Assembly (NCBI RefSeq): GCF_029867415.1
Contig: NW_026705786.1
Location: forward strand, 248,001-312,000
DNA from: Vicia villosa
Taxonomy: Eukaryota > Streptophyta > Magnoliopsida > Fabales > Fabaceae
Length of the DNA stretch: 64,000 nucleotides
Direction of reading: 5' to 3'
Below the pieces are notes generated by a model. It was not told the DNA's origin. It did not search any database and worked only from the letters and a program-made list of their open reading frames with translations. Positions 1 to 11,443 of this stretch are shown here, one piece after another (within the stretch, counting starts at the first letter, position 1; each line of letters opens with the position of its first letter). The translations under genes and the position numbers were made by a program.

Positions 1-753
1 TGTGGTAACTATGATTGTGTACTTAATTGAGAATATAATAGTAGAATTGAAATATTATACTATTCAAGCTTGTTGTATACTCGATAACATGTGAAATATG
101 GGTTGATTACTATTATCTACATGGTTATACATAGTATGATTAATTACTTGAAGTGTTGATTTAACCATTGTATTCCGTTATACTTTCTTCATAATGGTTC
201 GTATTCTCACCCTTCTGTTTTAATGTTGCCCTCGTTTGGCGACATGCAGGTTTGACGATTAGTAGCTTGCGTGTGACCTAGTCGGAGTTTCTTCTGAGTT
301 TGCTTGGTAATTAGTAGCGAGTCAATGCTCTGGTCATGTAACACTGGGTAGCTTAGACGTTGAACTCATGTTCTAATTGTTTATGTATTTTGTTATAACT
401 TGTGAACCTGTTTAATTGGTTACTTGTTGTTGAGAGGCTTTAAGCCAAATATTATGATTATGGTTATCTTATGAGTTGTTTATGGAGATATGATCATGGT
501 ATGGGACATGTATCATTTATATGAAACACATGAGTATTACTTTCCGCTGTTAATGCATATTCTGGATGAATTATGATTATATGTCAGGTGTTATTTGAAA
601 TGACCAGGTGTATTGTATTTTGTGGATAAATATTGTCGGTTTTTTAAAAGCTTTTAGTTTTTGAAAACTTTGATGTGACGCCCTTTTTAATTATATGCAT
701 GCTTATTCTCTGATTATATGCTTATTATTTATGGGGTAAAAGGGGGTGTTACA
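1..753 (+). mobile_element. Tekay-A upstream LTR (3' part only)
   Basis: This is the 3' end of a Ty3/gypsy chromovirus LTR; its start lies outside the window. It matches 6128-6880 nearly base for base at a constant offset of 6127, with about three substitutions seen (near 310, 677 and 741). It ends in GGGTGTTACA at 753 and is followed directly by a PBS. The near identity with the complete LTR at 3269-6880 says both derive from a very recent insertion or exchange. No ORF here looks coding. Confidence 0.9.
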
Positions 754-757
754 TTAG

Positions 758-769
758 TGGTATCAGAGC
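758..769 (+). other. Primer-binding site of Tekay-A, first copy
   Basis: TGGTATCAGAGC lies four bases after the LTR end. It matches the 3' end of plant initiator methionine tRNA, the usual primer of chromoviruses and many copia elements. Confidence 0.9.
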
Positions 770-797
770 ATGGTCGACCAGTTGGTTAAGGTTATTA

Positions 798-1592
798 ATG
801 TCTTTTATCCTGTTGTATTTGATTCGTGTATCTGCACGATCGATACTGTTTTGTCTGGTTGTTTGGTTGTTTAGGACGATGGTTGCGGGAAGGAATGTTG
901 ACATTAATGTTGAGGCAATGATGAGGTGGACTGGTGCGATTGGACAAGCGCCGCAAGAGAATGTCGGTTATGGAGGAAAGGATGAGTTCCGTGCTTTTGT
1001 AGACTTTCAAAGGTGCAACCCGCCGATATTTGAAGGAGGGTATGGACCAGACAAAGCGCACGCATGGATGAGAGAAATTGAGAAGATCTTTCAAGTCGTG
1101 AGTTGTACTGATGTACAGAAGGTACAGTTTGGTACTCACATGCTGATAAAAGAAGCTGACGTTTGGTGGAGTAATACTGTGCGGAGATTTGAAATAGAAG
1201 GTATTGAAGTTACTTGGACTCTTTTCCGTGATGCATTTTTGGGAAACTATTTTCCAGAAGATGTGCGTGGAAAGAAAGAAGTGAGGTTTCTATAGTTGAA
1301 ACGAGGAGGAGAACAGTTCCGTGAGAAATCGTATGATGACATGAGGGAACAATCTGGTCTTGGCAAGAAGCCAAGTGGGCGAGGAGCTTCTACTCCGATT
1401 AAGTGCTACAGATGTGGCGAGACGGGTCACAAAACTGTTGATTGTGGAGTTGGTTCGAGTAGGAATTGCTACAGTTGTGGTGAGCAAGGACACAATTGTG
1501 CCATGTGCGATAAGCCTAAGAAGGATCAAGCGAAAGGAAAAGTGTTTGCGTTGTCTGGTGCTGAGACTACTTCTAAGGATAAGTTAATCTGA
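798..1592 (+). pseudogene. gag: Tekay-A gag, broken and internally deleted
   Basis: This is the structural gag polyprotein of a chromovirus. The reading frame opens at 798, but the family-typical start is probably the internal Met at 882, which begins MVAGRN. The segment to 1295 holds the gag core, with PPIFEGGYGPDKAHAWMREI and a DVRGKKEVRFL end, and stops at 1293-1295. The next stretch (1296-1592) carries two CCHC zinc knuckles, CYRCGETGHKTVDC and CYSCGEQGHNCAMC, near 1411-1510. The middle part of gag that normally separates the core from the knuckles is missing, so an internal deletion joins them near 1296. The 5' part to about 1136 is repeated at 6925-7263. It is a defective copy. Confidence 0.85.
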
Positions 1593-3235
1593 GGTACGTG
1601 CTTTATTATTGATAATGGTGCAACGCATTATTTCATTCTTTAGATTGTGCTATAAGATTGGATCTGGTTTTATCTGTTATGCATAGAAGTATAGTTATTG
1701 ATACAACTGCTGTGACTTTGTTTCTACTTCTTTTGCGTGTTTGAATTATCCGTTGATCATCTTTGGTAGAGATTTTGAGAATTGATGTAATTTGTTTTCC
1801 GTTAGACCAAGTTGATGAATTTTGGAGTGAACTGTTTGGAGTTGAACTAAGTAATTGTCACTTTAAGAGAGATTGTGGATCTCGGTATTGTAAGTGATTT
1901 CGAGTGCGAGTTCTGAAGGAACACTATTATAGTTTAGTGACGGTGGTTTATGTTTCATTATGATTGTCGACTGTCTATTGACAAATTGAGGACTTGATCA
2001 CCCTTAATCTATTGTTGATAGGAGACGATATCATATTGAACGAGATAGACTTGTCTTACTAACTTGGTAGCGTGTAAAGCGACTAAGGAGAAAGTTGAAG
2101 AGTAGATTTGAGGAATTGTTTGAGAGGAGGTTCATTGTCTGAATGTATAGTCGTAGAGTAACCCCTGTTCGTCGAGTAAGAAGAAAGAAGGTTCTGTGAG
2201 GTAATGTTTCTTAAGGATATTTGATTTTAAGAGCGACGAGGATGATGTTGAACATTTAAGGACTGTGTTATCGGTGCTGAAAGAGAAGAAGGTTATGTAA
2301 AGCTTTCTGAATGTGAGTTTTGGTTGGAAGAAGTGAATTTTCTTGGATATGGGATTTCGAGTTGAGGTGTGTTGATGCAGATATCGATAAGTGGTAGCTT
2401 ATGCTTCAAGGTAACTTAAAGTACATAAGAGGAATTATTCGATGTATGTATTGGAGTTGTTTACCGTTGTGTTTGTTTTGGAATGTAAGAGGCACTGTTT
2501 GTTTGGATCAAGGTTTGATGTGTTGAGTGATCACAAGAGTTGAATATGAGGTAAACAAGACGAGTAGAATTTCGAAGGATTTTAATCTTTGGTTTGAATT
2601 ACCACCCTGGAAAAGTGAAGGTTGTGGCCGATGCATTGAGTAGGAAATAATTTTATATAAGTTATGTTGAGAATTCAAGAATTGGAAATCGTTGGAACGA
2701 TTTAGAGAGTTGAGTTTGGTTGTGCAGCGACGTCTTCGTGTGTTAAGTTGGTATGTTGAAGCCTACTTGTGATATTTTGACAAGATTAGAGAAGGTTATA
2801 AATTGGATTTTTTTTCAATTGGTTGACAAGATGATATTGATTAAACAAGGAAAAAGTAGTAATTTTTGGATTGTCGAGAATGGTGTCATGAGATGATTGT
2901 GATCAAGTTTGTATTCCTGATGGTTTGAATTCGGACAAAGAGAATTTTGGATGAGGAACATCGTAATGATTTGAGTATTAATCATGGTGTTAATGATATA
3001 TCGAGAATTGACGAAATGTGCTCGTTTTATTCCAATGAAGATGGATCATTCGATAAGAGACTTGCTAAGTTGTGCATTGAAGGATTGTGTGTTTGCATGG
3101 TACTTTCTCCGGATATTGGAATGACATCTTTTGAAGCTTTGTGTGGTCGTAAGTGTAGAACATTTTGAATCGGTATGAATCGAGAGAGGAAGTGGATGTG
3201 GTTTTAGTGTTGAGATGGTTGTGTCGACTGAATTT
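1593..3235 (+). pseudogene. pol: Tekay-A protease-RT-RNase H-integrase relic
   Basis: Only scattered pol pieces survive, without a usable frame. A protease-like IIDNGATHYF lies near 1600-1635. Around 2594-2650 the sequence reads like the RNase H end typical of this clade (LNYHPGK, then VADALSRK). At 2947-3168 an open stretch holds remains of the integrase zinc finger start and the GMTSFEALCGRKCRTF block near the end of the integrase core. About 1.6 kb stands where some 3.5 kb of pol is usual, so large deletions as well as stops and frameshifts have occurred. Lineage (Tekay/Del) is inferred from these motifs, the long LTRs and the PPT context. Confidence 0.75.
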
Positions 3236-3253
3236 TCGAGGACGAAAATATTC

Positions 3254-3268
3254 TAAGTGGGGGAGAGT
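3254..3268 (+). other. Polypurine tract of Tekay-A
   Basis: TAAGTGGGGGAGAG lies immediately before the LTR, after the GAGGACGAA tail typical of chromovirus pol ends. It would prime plus-strand DNA synthesis. Confidence 0.85.
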
Positions 3269-6200
3269 TGTAACAGCCCAAATTTTATTATTCGGCTAAT
3301 TAAATTAAATAAGGATTTATTTACTTAATTTAGACGAAGTTTGATAATTAATTGGATAGTCGGTGTTATTGAGAAACGTGTTCAAATTATTAAGTGAAGT
3401 TAGAATTTATTTGGTTAATCGAAGAATTAATAAAGTGGAGAATGTAGAGAAATAATATTAGAAATAATATTATTATTGGATTTTACTTATTTGAGATAAA
3501 GTCGGATTTAATTGGATTAATTGGAAAATAATATTAAGGGTAATAATATTATTTGTTGGAGCATAATTATTTATTTGACTACTCTATTCTATGATTGGGC
3601 CTAATTAGTTAGGAAGTGGAATTATTTGGGTAAGCCCAATATGAATAATATAGTAAGAGTTGGAAGAGTAGAGGTATCATAATTTTCATTTGCAAAAGAG
3701 GAGGTGAAAGGAGATTAAGAGAAGAAGAAAGGGGAAGAACAAGAAGGGGCAAAAGCTAGGGTTTGAAGCACATTGAAGAGGTAAGGGGGAGAATCCCTAA
3801 TCATTGTGGGCTAGTATAATGGGGTAATGGGGAGATTAACATATTTATATTTATCCATAGTTAAACCTTATAAAATATGTGGTTTGATTTCTGTCTAATA
3901 TACTGGATACTCAATGAAGAATATCTCTTACTGTGTAGCTATTTCATATTTGCTTCGTTCCCATTATTTTTTTATTTTATCGCTATTGTTGCTGCATATG
4001 TATATGAACCAACACTTGAGAATATGAACATGTTTGTGGCCACTAGCTATGGGTCAAAGAAAAGTACCCTGTTCCATTTGTTTATTCCCCTTTAATCATT
4101 CATTGGGCTAATGAAGTCGATTTAATAAACCTCAACGTGAACACCAATAACTCTCCATTTTATGAATAGTGCTGCGGTAGCTCGTATTGACCAATTAAAC
4201 AAAAAGGTGAACCTCTAATGTACACTTGCCTATGTAATTCACTTATTGTAGCGTGTCTGTTCAATTGGAAATAAGTTATGGCCACTTGTTGTATTACATG
4301 GGGGAAATGAATTAATATTTTCCTCTTTCTCTATGCATGTCCCGATTTGACTAGAAGGGTATATGTATATAAAGGTGCCATTGATTTAAATGAAACATAA
4401 AACACATAGAAAGATAAGGTTGGTATAGATATACATAGGCTATTGGTAAAGAAAAACGTGAGACACTTCATCATACTTTATTGATGGAAGATGGCCACTG
4501 TACTGGCACTTGGTAAATTTCTAATAGGCAACAACACCCTGCTTCATGAATAAATGCCGCTGGTGATTTACTTGACCAATTAGAACCGTGGCCTGCTACT
4601 CCTTACCAAATGAACATACCACTTAATGCTTCCTCAACTTTAGCGCCTTGGCTTGCAGGACCAATTATATGAACTGTATACACTAGTGATATCATAGTAG
4701 GAAATTGCTTGACCATGATTCCAAATAGAAAATAGAACTATCACCACACGGCTACTGTTGGTAGCTATTAGTTCAAATGAAATGTGAACTACTCTAACAA
4801 ATTCATTAATGGGAATGTATATATAATATATACATACATGTTTAGACTAATTAGTAAATGAGCATGTTTGAATTAAATTGATTTCTATGTAAATAATATG
4901 TTCCTAATAAATATAGTAATTGGATTGTACTTTTATTACAGTCCTACAATTGAAATTTAGAAATAGCTAGATGGTAAAAATATTAATGTCTGGTTGGTTT
5001 AATAATGTATATATATCATCCTTTACAATAGAAGTTAGAAAATAAATTGAAATACAATAGAAACAGTCCCGTTTGACCGAATAGCCGAATTAAGCGGTAT
5101 AATTAGTTGTCCGGAATTTAATGAAAATTTACGTGGTAGCTAAGTTTAATTAGTAGACTAACGTGGTGGCGTTATTTTGTTGAAAATGTGATAATTACAA
5201 ACCGACCGAAATAGTGTAGATTTGAATATATTTTATATTTAATATTGGTTTTGGAATAGAAAAATAAGTGAATAAAAAATTAATATAGGGTGATTACTGA
5301 TTGATCGATTAAATTAATTTCAATAAATCTATTTAATTTGAATATATTTGGACTTGGATAAATTATTCGGTTTATCGGTAAATTGTGGTATTTTATGAAA
5401 TGAACCGAATTTGTATATTGGTTGAATATGTATGTTGAGAAATATATATTGCTATGCCAATGATGATGTTTCGGTAATGATTCTCTTTGAGTCATTGGTT
5501 AGTATTAATTCTAATAAGTAATTGCTTGGTGTTGAAAGTGTATATTCTTATATTTTGGCAAATATGAATTAACATGAGATAGTATGATTTACTAGTGTTA
5601 ATTGGATTTTGTGAATCGTAATTGATTATTTGCTTTTTATATGTGAATGATATGTATGTGTTGTGAATGTTGTGTACAATTGGTGGATAATTCATCGAGT
5701 TGGATTATTGTGATATGCTAAATATTAAGATGGTAGAGATGATCTTAATTGGGTATGTTTGTTAACATTGTACATACATTCATATCATAGTGTGCCTTGA
5801 AACAAAGGTGGTTTGCTTTGAAACAAAAGCGAGGCTTAGATTCTAGAGTGAATCGGAAGGGGTAGACTATATGTTTACATTCTGGGTGGGCTTTGGTCTT
5901 GTCCGGATCGGAAGCGTGGCTTGGATTCTAGATATTGAATCGGAAAGCGGTGAAACTTTGGGTTCACAATTCGGTACCACATGCATAGCGTCACATATCT
6001 TGCATTGAGTCACATTAAAATTATGCGATAATTGAGTATGTGAGGTTGATGTAGTTGTGATATGTGTATGAGTTTGATAATTGAAACGAGTGAAGTTTGA
6101 ATATATATTTGATAAAATGTGTGAATATGTGGTAACTATGATTGTGTACTTAATTGAGAATATAATAGTAGAATTGAAATATTATACTATTCAAGCTTGT

Positions 6201-6880
6201 TGTATACTCGATAACATGTGAAATATGGGTTGATTACTATTATCTACATGGTTATACATAGTATGATTAATTACTTGAAGTGTTGATTTAACCATTGTAT
6301 TCCGTTATACTTTCTTCATAATGGTTCGTATTCTCACCCTTCTGTTTTAATGTTGCCCTCGTTTGGCGACATGCAGGTTTGACGATTAGTAGCTTGCGTG
6401 TGACCTAGTCGGAGTTTCTTCTGAGTTTGCTTGGTAACTAGTAGCGAGTCAATGCTCTGGTCATGTAACACTGGGTAGCTTAGACGTTGAACTCATGTTC
6501 TAATTGTTTATGTATTTTGTTATAACTTGTGAACCTGTTTAATTGGTTACTTGTTGTTGAGAGGCTTTAAGCCAAATATTATGATTATGGTTATCTTATG
6601 AGTTGTTTATGGAGATATGATCATGGTATGGGACATGTATCATTTATATGAAACACATGAGTATTACTTTCCGCTGTTAATGCATATTCTGGATGAATTA
6701 TGATTATATGTCAGGTGTTATTTGAAATGACCAGGTGTATTGTATTTTGTGGATAAATATTGTCGGTTTTTTAAAAGCTTTTAGTTTTTGAAAACTTCGA
6801 TGTGACGCCCTTTTTAATTATATGCATGCTTATTCTCTGATTATATGCTTATTATTTATGGGGTAAAAAGGGGTGTTACA
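3269..6880 (+). mobile_element. Tekay-A complete LTR, about 3.6 kb
   Basis: This LTR begins TGTAACAGCCC and ends GGGTGTTACA, giving the expected TG...CA ends. It lies between a polypurine tract and a second PBS plus gag start, so it works as 3' LTR of the left copy and 5' LTR of the right fragment. Transcription signals would lie inside it, but I cannot fix a TATA box or start site with confidence. Around 5826-5950 is a block with repeats of AATCGGAAGCGTGGCTTGG that recurs in another Tekay LTR near 58500. It holds no gene; small ORFs inside are chance frames. Confidence 0.9.
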
Positions 6881-6884
6881 TTAG

Positions 6885-6896
6885 TGGTATCAGAGC
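6885..6896 (+). other. Primer-binding site of Tekay-A, second copy
   Basis: TGGTATCAGAGC again lies four bases after the LTR end, in the same context as at 758. Confidence 0.9.
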
Positions 6897-6924
6897 ATGG
6901 TCGACCAGTTGGTCAAGGTTATTA

Positions 6925-7263
6925 ATGTCTTTTATCTTGTTGTATTTGATTCGTGTATCTGCACGATCGATACTGTTTTGTCTGGTTGTTTGGTTGTTTA
7001 GGACGATGGTTGCGGGAAGGAATGTTGACATTAATGTTGAGGCAATGATGAGGTGGACTGGTGCGATTGGACAAGCGCCGCAAGAGAATGTCGGTTATGG
7101 AGGAAAGGATGAGTTCCGTGCTTTTGTAGACTTTCAAAGGTGCAACCCGCCGATATTTGAAGGAGGGTATGGACCAGACAAAGCGCACGCATGGATGAGA
7201 GAAATTGAGAAGATCTTTCAAGTCGTGAGTTGTACTGATGTACAGAAGGTACAGTTTGGTACT
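6925..7263 (+). pseudogene. gag: Tekay-A gag N-terminal fragment, second copy
   Basis: This repeats 798-1136 with very few changes and carries the same gag start (Met at 7009) and the PPIFEGG...MREIEKIFQ region. After ...DVQKVQFGT the match stops abruptly at 7263/7264 and the sequence passes into an unrelated spliced ORF. The open frame that runs to 7593 is therefore an accidental fusion of gag codons, an aORF exon and intron sequence. No LTR or target duplication marks this edge, so the right end of the element was lost by deletion or illegitimate recombination. Confidence 0.85.
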
Positions 7264-8901
7264 GAATATTACCAACTGTATGATGGAGACTCTTTTGTCA
7301 AGAAACTGAATACTGCGTTCGACGTGTTGGAGGATCAACTTACTATAAGTAAGCATTTTACATCTGACTTCATTTTTTTTATAACCATTTGCAATGTTCT
7401 AATTTCAATTTTAGACCTTTCAGGGCCTGATCCTACCACTCAAGTCGGAGTCCCTGCCCCTAAACCAGGTCGAAAACGTCCCAGTACGTCGAACACCACC
7501 ACAACCAAGAAAAACAAGACTGTAAGAAAGGTACTACTTTTAACCTTCATCTCTTATCAATACTCATTCATTAATTGTTTGTTCTTTCCTTAGTTGGTAG
7601 TTCCTGAGGATTCGAACGAAACCACATCTCCACCAAATCAAGAGAGTGAAATTTTCTCACGACCTCCTCTTCCAACTCCAACAAAGAAACGAAAGGGTGT
7701 TAAAAACATTCCTAAAGTTGTTGTCCAGCCCCAACAATTCCAACAATAATCCCTTCTTCATCTCAAGTTCCTCCTGAGGTAACTTAGCACCATCTTTTAA
7801 TGTATTTCTTTCAACAAATTATTTTCTAATCTGTTTCCTCTAAAATAGAATGCATCAACTGTCGACCACACTCAAGAGAAGATCATCGAGGTTGCTGAAA
7901 AGATTACTGAGGCTGCTCCTGACTCCAACCTTTTTAGCCCTAAGAGGACTGACGCTTTTGGAAGCACCACTGATTCAGCTAATACTCCAGGTCGAAGTTG
8001 AACGGAGCCCCAAGACAATCCCAACATCGACCAAGCTCAACCTGCAAAAAATGTTGAAGTTGCTGACCATGCCTCTCGTTCAGAGCACAATACCATTTCT
8101 CAGTCCAAACAACATCTTACTGTTGATGACACTAACTCCAACAGTTCTCTTAGTCAGGAGGAGATTTTGGACTTGAAAAAGACTAATCCTCTAGAGGCTC
8201 TCTTTCGACTTCAAAAACTGAGGCCAAGTTCTCTTGACATTCCTGTTCAGTCGACTAATCCTGATGCTGAGATTGACGCTTCCCTTGTCGATGCTATGTG
8301 CCAACTACGAGCCCACTTGAATGAACCTGAGTTTCTTACTGTCCTTGAGAGCTCTAAACATCTTGGTGGAGAAATTCGCAAGTTACTGGACTCACTCATT
8401 AAAGCTTCTCTTCCAGCAGTTGTTGCTCAATTCTTCTTTGATTTTGAGGCGTACTTCGACCAGCTCTGGAAGGACCTCATCACCAAGAAAAACATTACTC
8501 GACAAGCAAAGAACAAAGAACGCGAAATGGAGAGGGAGTGGGATGCCAGTGCAGCCTCGACTAAGAAGGTTGAAGAGTTTCAGGAAAAAACTTTAAAGTT
8601 TTCTGACAAGGAAGGAGAGATCAACAACAAAATTGCTGATTATAAGGCCCAAATTGATGCTCTCAACAAGAAAATTCAAGATCTTGAACAAGAGAAAATC
8701 ACTTTGGCTCAAACTGAGAAGATTCCTTCGCCTGAAACTGTTAATCAAGAAATTTTGAAGGGTCTTGGTCATGGTGAAAATGCTCTCAAACTGGAAAGTA
8801 GCGTTCGACAACTTAGACAAGGCTTATCTCGACTTGACTCTAAGATTGACTTTGAGTCGGCCAAGCTAGCCTATTTTAGGAATAACTTTCCTACTTTGTA
8901 A
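7264..8901 (+). pseudogene. aORF-1: spliced antisense extra ORF of Tat-1, 5' truncated
   Basis: This is a multi-exon gene on the strand opposite Tat-1 gag-pol, lying between integrase and the lost 3' LTR. Exons inferred from canonical GT-AG signals are 7264-7348, 7415-7530, 7594-7778 and 7849-8901; the first junctions join in frame. Exon 2 holds a basic, Ser/Thr-rich stretch (PGRKRPSTS, KKNKT) like a nuclear signal. The last exon encodes about 245 residues with a long heptad-rich coiled coil near 8560-8860 and ends at TAA 8899-8901. Lesions are a frameshift near 7735-7750 and an in-frame TGA at 7999-8001. The layout recalls antisense ORFs known in Tat elements such as Grande and may belong to the plant mobile domain group; that naming is a guess. 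Its function is unknown. Confidence 0.65.
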
Positions 8902-9016
8902 TTTTTTGTTTTCGACTGACTGGCCAAATTTTTGTAATGACTGTCGACGTACTTTATAAGGAACTTTTTGTAATGACTGGCCAAATTTTCAGCCATTTTA
9001 AGATAGTCTTTTGGTT

Positions 9017-9991
9017 TTATTCTATTATGCGAATTTCCTGAAGTATAGGTTTATATTTTTTCAAATATTTACCATTTATCCTCAAGATTCGACCATCTGA
9101 ATTCAGTTCTTCAATTTCATATGCGTTGTTTGAAAACACTTGCAAAATTTTAAACGGCCCTTCCCAACTTAGGGACCATTTACCCAATAATTTATTCCTT
9201 TGATCCATGGGTAGAATAACTTTCCACACATAATCACCTACCACAAATGTTTTCTCTTTTACTTTCTTGTTGTAAGCTTTTGCCACTTTTTTCTTTTGTC
9301 TTATTAACCTATCCAACGCTATTAGTCGTTCTTCGTCTAACTCTACTAATTCATCTAACATCATATTCCAGTACTCCTCTGTCGAAAGATTGCTTTGTCG
9401 TTGAATTCTAGCCGACTGTAGATGAATTTCTGCAGGCAACACAGCGTCATGCCCAAAGGTCAAACGAAATGGGGTAGTGTTTATTGCTTCCTTTGGTGAT
9501 GTTCGACAAGCCCAAAGGATTTGGTCGAGTGTTTGATGCCAGTTTCTTGGCTTTCTCCCTACATGCTTTTTTATTAAGTTTATAATAACTTTATTAGCAG
9601 CTTCGACTTGACCATTAGCCTGAGCATAATAAGGAGTGGATGTTAGCAATTTAAATCCTGTCTCAGTTGCAAAAGCTTGCATCTTTCGACCAATAAAGAC
9701 TGATCCCTGATCAGTGGTAATAGTCTCTGGAATCCCATATCTGTAAATAATATGTTTCTGTATGAAACTAATCACTACTTCTTGATCAGCACTAACCAGT
9801 GGAATTGCTTCTATCCATTTAGTAAAATAATCTATTCCTACTAAAATGAATTTTTGTTGTTTAGAAGATGCAGGTTTGATTTCTCCTATTAAATCCAAAG
9901 CCCATCCTCTAAAAGGCCAAGGTTTGACAATGGCATGCAACTCACTGGCTGGAACATGTTGAATACCTAAAAACTTCTGCATTCTTGGCAC
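9017..9991 (-). pseudogene. pol: Tat-1 integrase catalytic core and C-terminus
   Basis: This part would insert the cDNA copy into nuclear DNA. The frame shows the RNase-H-fold integrase core with the catalytic acidic residues in ALDLIG, TTDQGS and GQVEAANK, spaced as in Ty3/gypsy integrases. A C-terminal region follows with GDYVWKV and GKWSLSWEGPFKIL. It ends at about residue 324 with no chromodomain, as expected for Tat. It overlaps the zinc-finger part (9967-10359) in another frame, so a frameshift lies near 9980. The catalytic triad itself looks intact. The stop codon faces aORF-1 across a spacer of about 115 bases, so the two genes converge. Confidence 0.88.
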
Positions 9992-10359
9992 CCTCTTGCG
10001 TATTTAATACAATCTTTTAACATTGTCGGCCAATATAAACCTTGTCTAAACAACAACCACTTCATTTTATGGCCTGACTGATGAGCTCCACAAACACCAC
10101 TATGCACTTCTGACACGGCCAAATATGCTTCGGCTTCACTTAAGCACTTCAACAATACACCTTCAGCCGTTTTCTTGTATAATTCATTTCCCAATATCAC
10201 ATAGTTTAAAGCTCTGTATTTGATCTTTCGATCAGTTCCTCCGACTGGATTGTTTAGGTATTGGACTAATGGGTTTCTCCAATCAGAAACTGTCATATTG
10301 TCGATGGTAAAAATTTCCAAGGCATACAAATCTTCACTTTTATTTTCTACCCCCCCCAA
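9967..10359 (-). pseudogene. pol: Tat-1 integrase HHCC zinc-binding segment
   Basis: This piece links RNase H to the integrase core. The zinc-binding pattern is visible as VHSGVCGAHQSGHK followed by CIKYARGCQEC, with GLYWPTM between them, the usual order for Ty3/gypsy integrases. It overlaps the upstream frame at 10340-10359 and the downstream frame at 9967-9991, which shows two frameshifts in what was once a continuous polyprotein. Confidence 0.85.
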
Positions 10360-11440
10360 GTTTTGGCATTGACAATTGTCCTAACTTGTCCAACACTACA
10401 TGAGTTTCCTTCTCTTTGATATCGACCATATCTTCTAACTTACTTTTGGAAACTCTATACCCAGAAGCAATCTGTGCCAATTCATTGGCAATATAATTAT
10501 CAGATCTTGGTACATGCAAAATCTCAACATATTCAAATTGCTCTAACAAGCGTACAACTATTGCATAGTACACTATTAGATTTTCTTTGATGCATTTATA
10601 CTCTTTCTTGATTTGTCGAATTACGAGCTCAGAATCACCTCGAATTTCAACATGCTTTGCCCCCATGTCTATTAGGGCTTTCAAACCAGTTATCAAAGCT
10701 TCGTATTCGACTTCGTTATTAGAACATACATCCTTCATTCTATAGTGGAACTTGGTTGGAAGTCCTTCAGGAGAAATAATCAGGACTCCAATGCCCGATC
10801 CATTTTTATGACTAGAACTATCAAAAAACAACTTCCAGTTAGATTGATCGACCAGATTTGCTGATAGTTCAACTAACCCATGTTCGACTATAAAATTGGC
10901 CACGATTTGTCCTTTCATAGCTTTCAAAGAAACATATGTTAAGGAGAATTCAGTTAGCGCCAAGGCCCATTTACCAATTCGACTATGCAAAATTGGTTTA
11001 GACAACATATGTTTAATAACATCAAAATGAGAGGACACATACACATCAACAGGCTTTATATATTGCTTAAGTTTATTACATGAGAAGTACAAGCATAAAC
11101 ATAATTTTTCAATATCATTATACCTAGTTTCAGCATCCACTAAGGTTCGACTTAGATAATATATAGCTCTTTCGACGCCATTATCATCCTCTTGGGCTAA
11201 CATACTCCCAATTGTCGAACCTGATGCAGCTATGTACAACTTCATACTTTTTGTCCTATTGGGAGGTAACAAAATAGGAGGCTTAGTTAAATAAGCTTTT
11301 ATTTGGTCGAATGCCTGTTGATGTTCTTGCTCCCATTTGAATTGATCTTGATTCTTGAGCTTCACAAGTGGTGAAAAAATCTTCGATTTACCACTTAAAT
11401 TTGAGATAAATCTCCTCAAGAAATTAATCTTCCCCAACAA
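10340..11440 (-). pseudogene. pol: Tat-1 RT connection, RNase H and second RNase H
   Basis: The segment starts at the RT thumb (LGKINFLRRFISNLSGK) right after an in-frame TAG at 11444-11446. The first RNase H covers roughly residues 60-150, with AASGSTIGSMLAQ and AIYYLSRTL. A tether leads to a second, archaeal-type RNase H starting near residue 195 (WKLFFDSSSHKNGSGIGV), with NNEVEYEALI and RGDSELVIRQI carrying the further acidic residues. A duplicated RNase H is diagnostic of the Tat lineage. The frame shifts at about 10350. Confidence 0.88.
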
Positions 11441-11443
11441 TGA

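Noticed and set aside
6925..7593. 222-codon ORF as a real gene
   Set aside because: It fuses gag codons, an aORF exon and intron sequence across a rearrangement junction.
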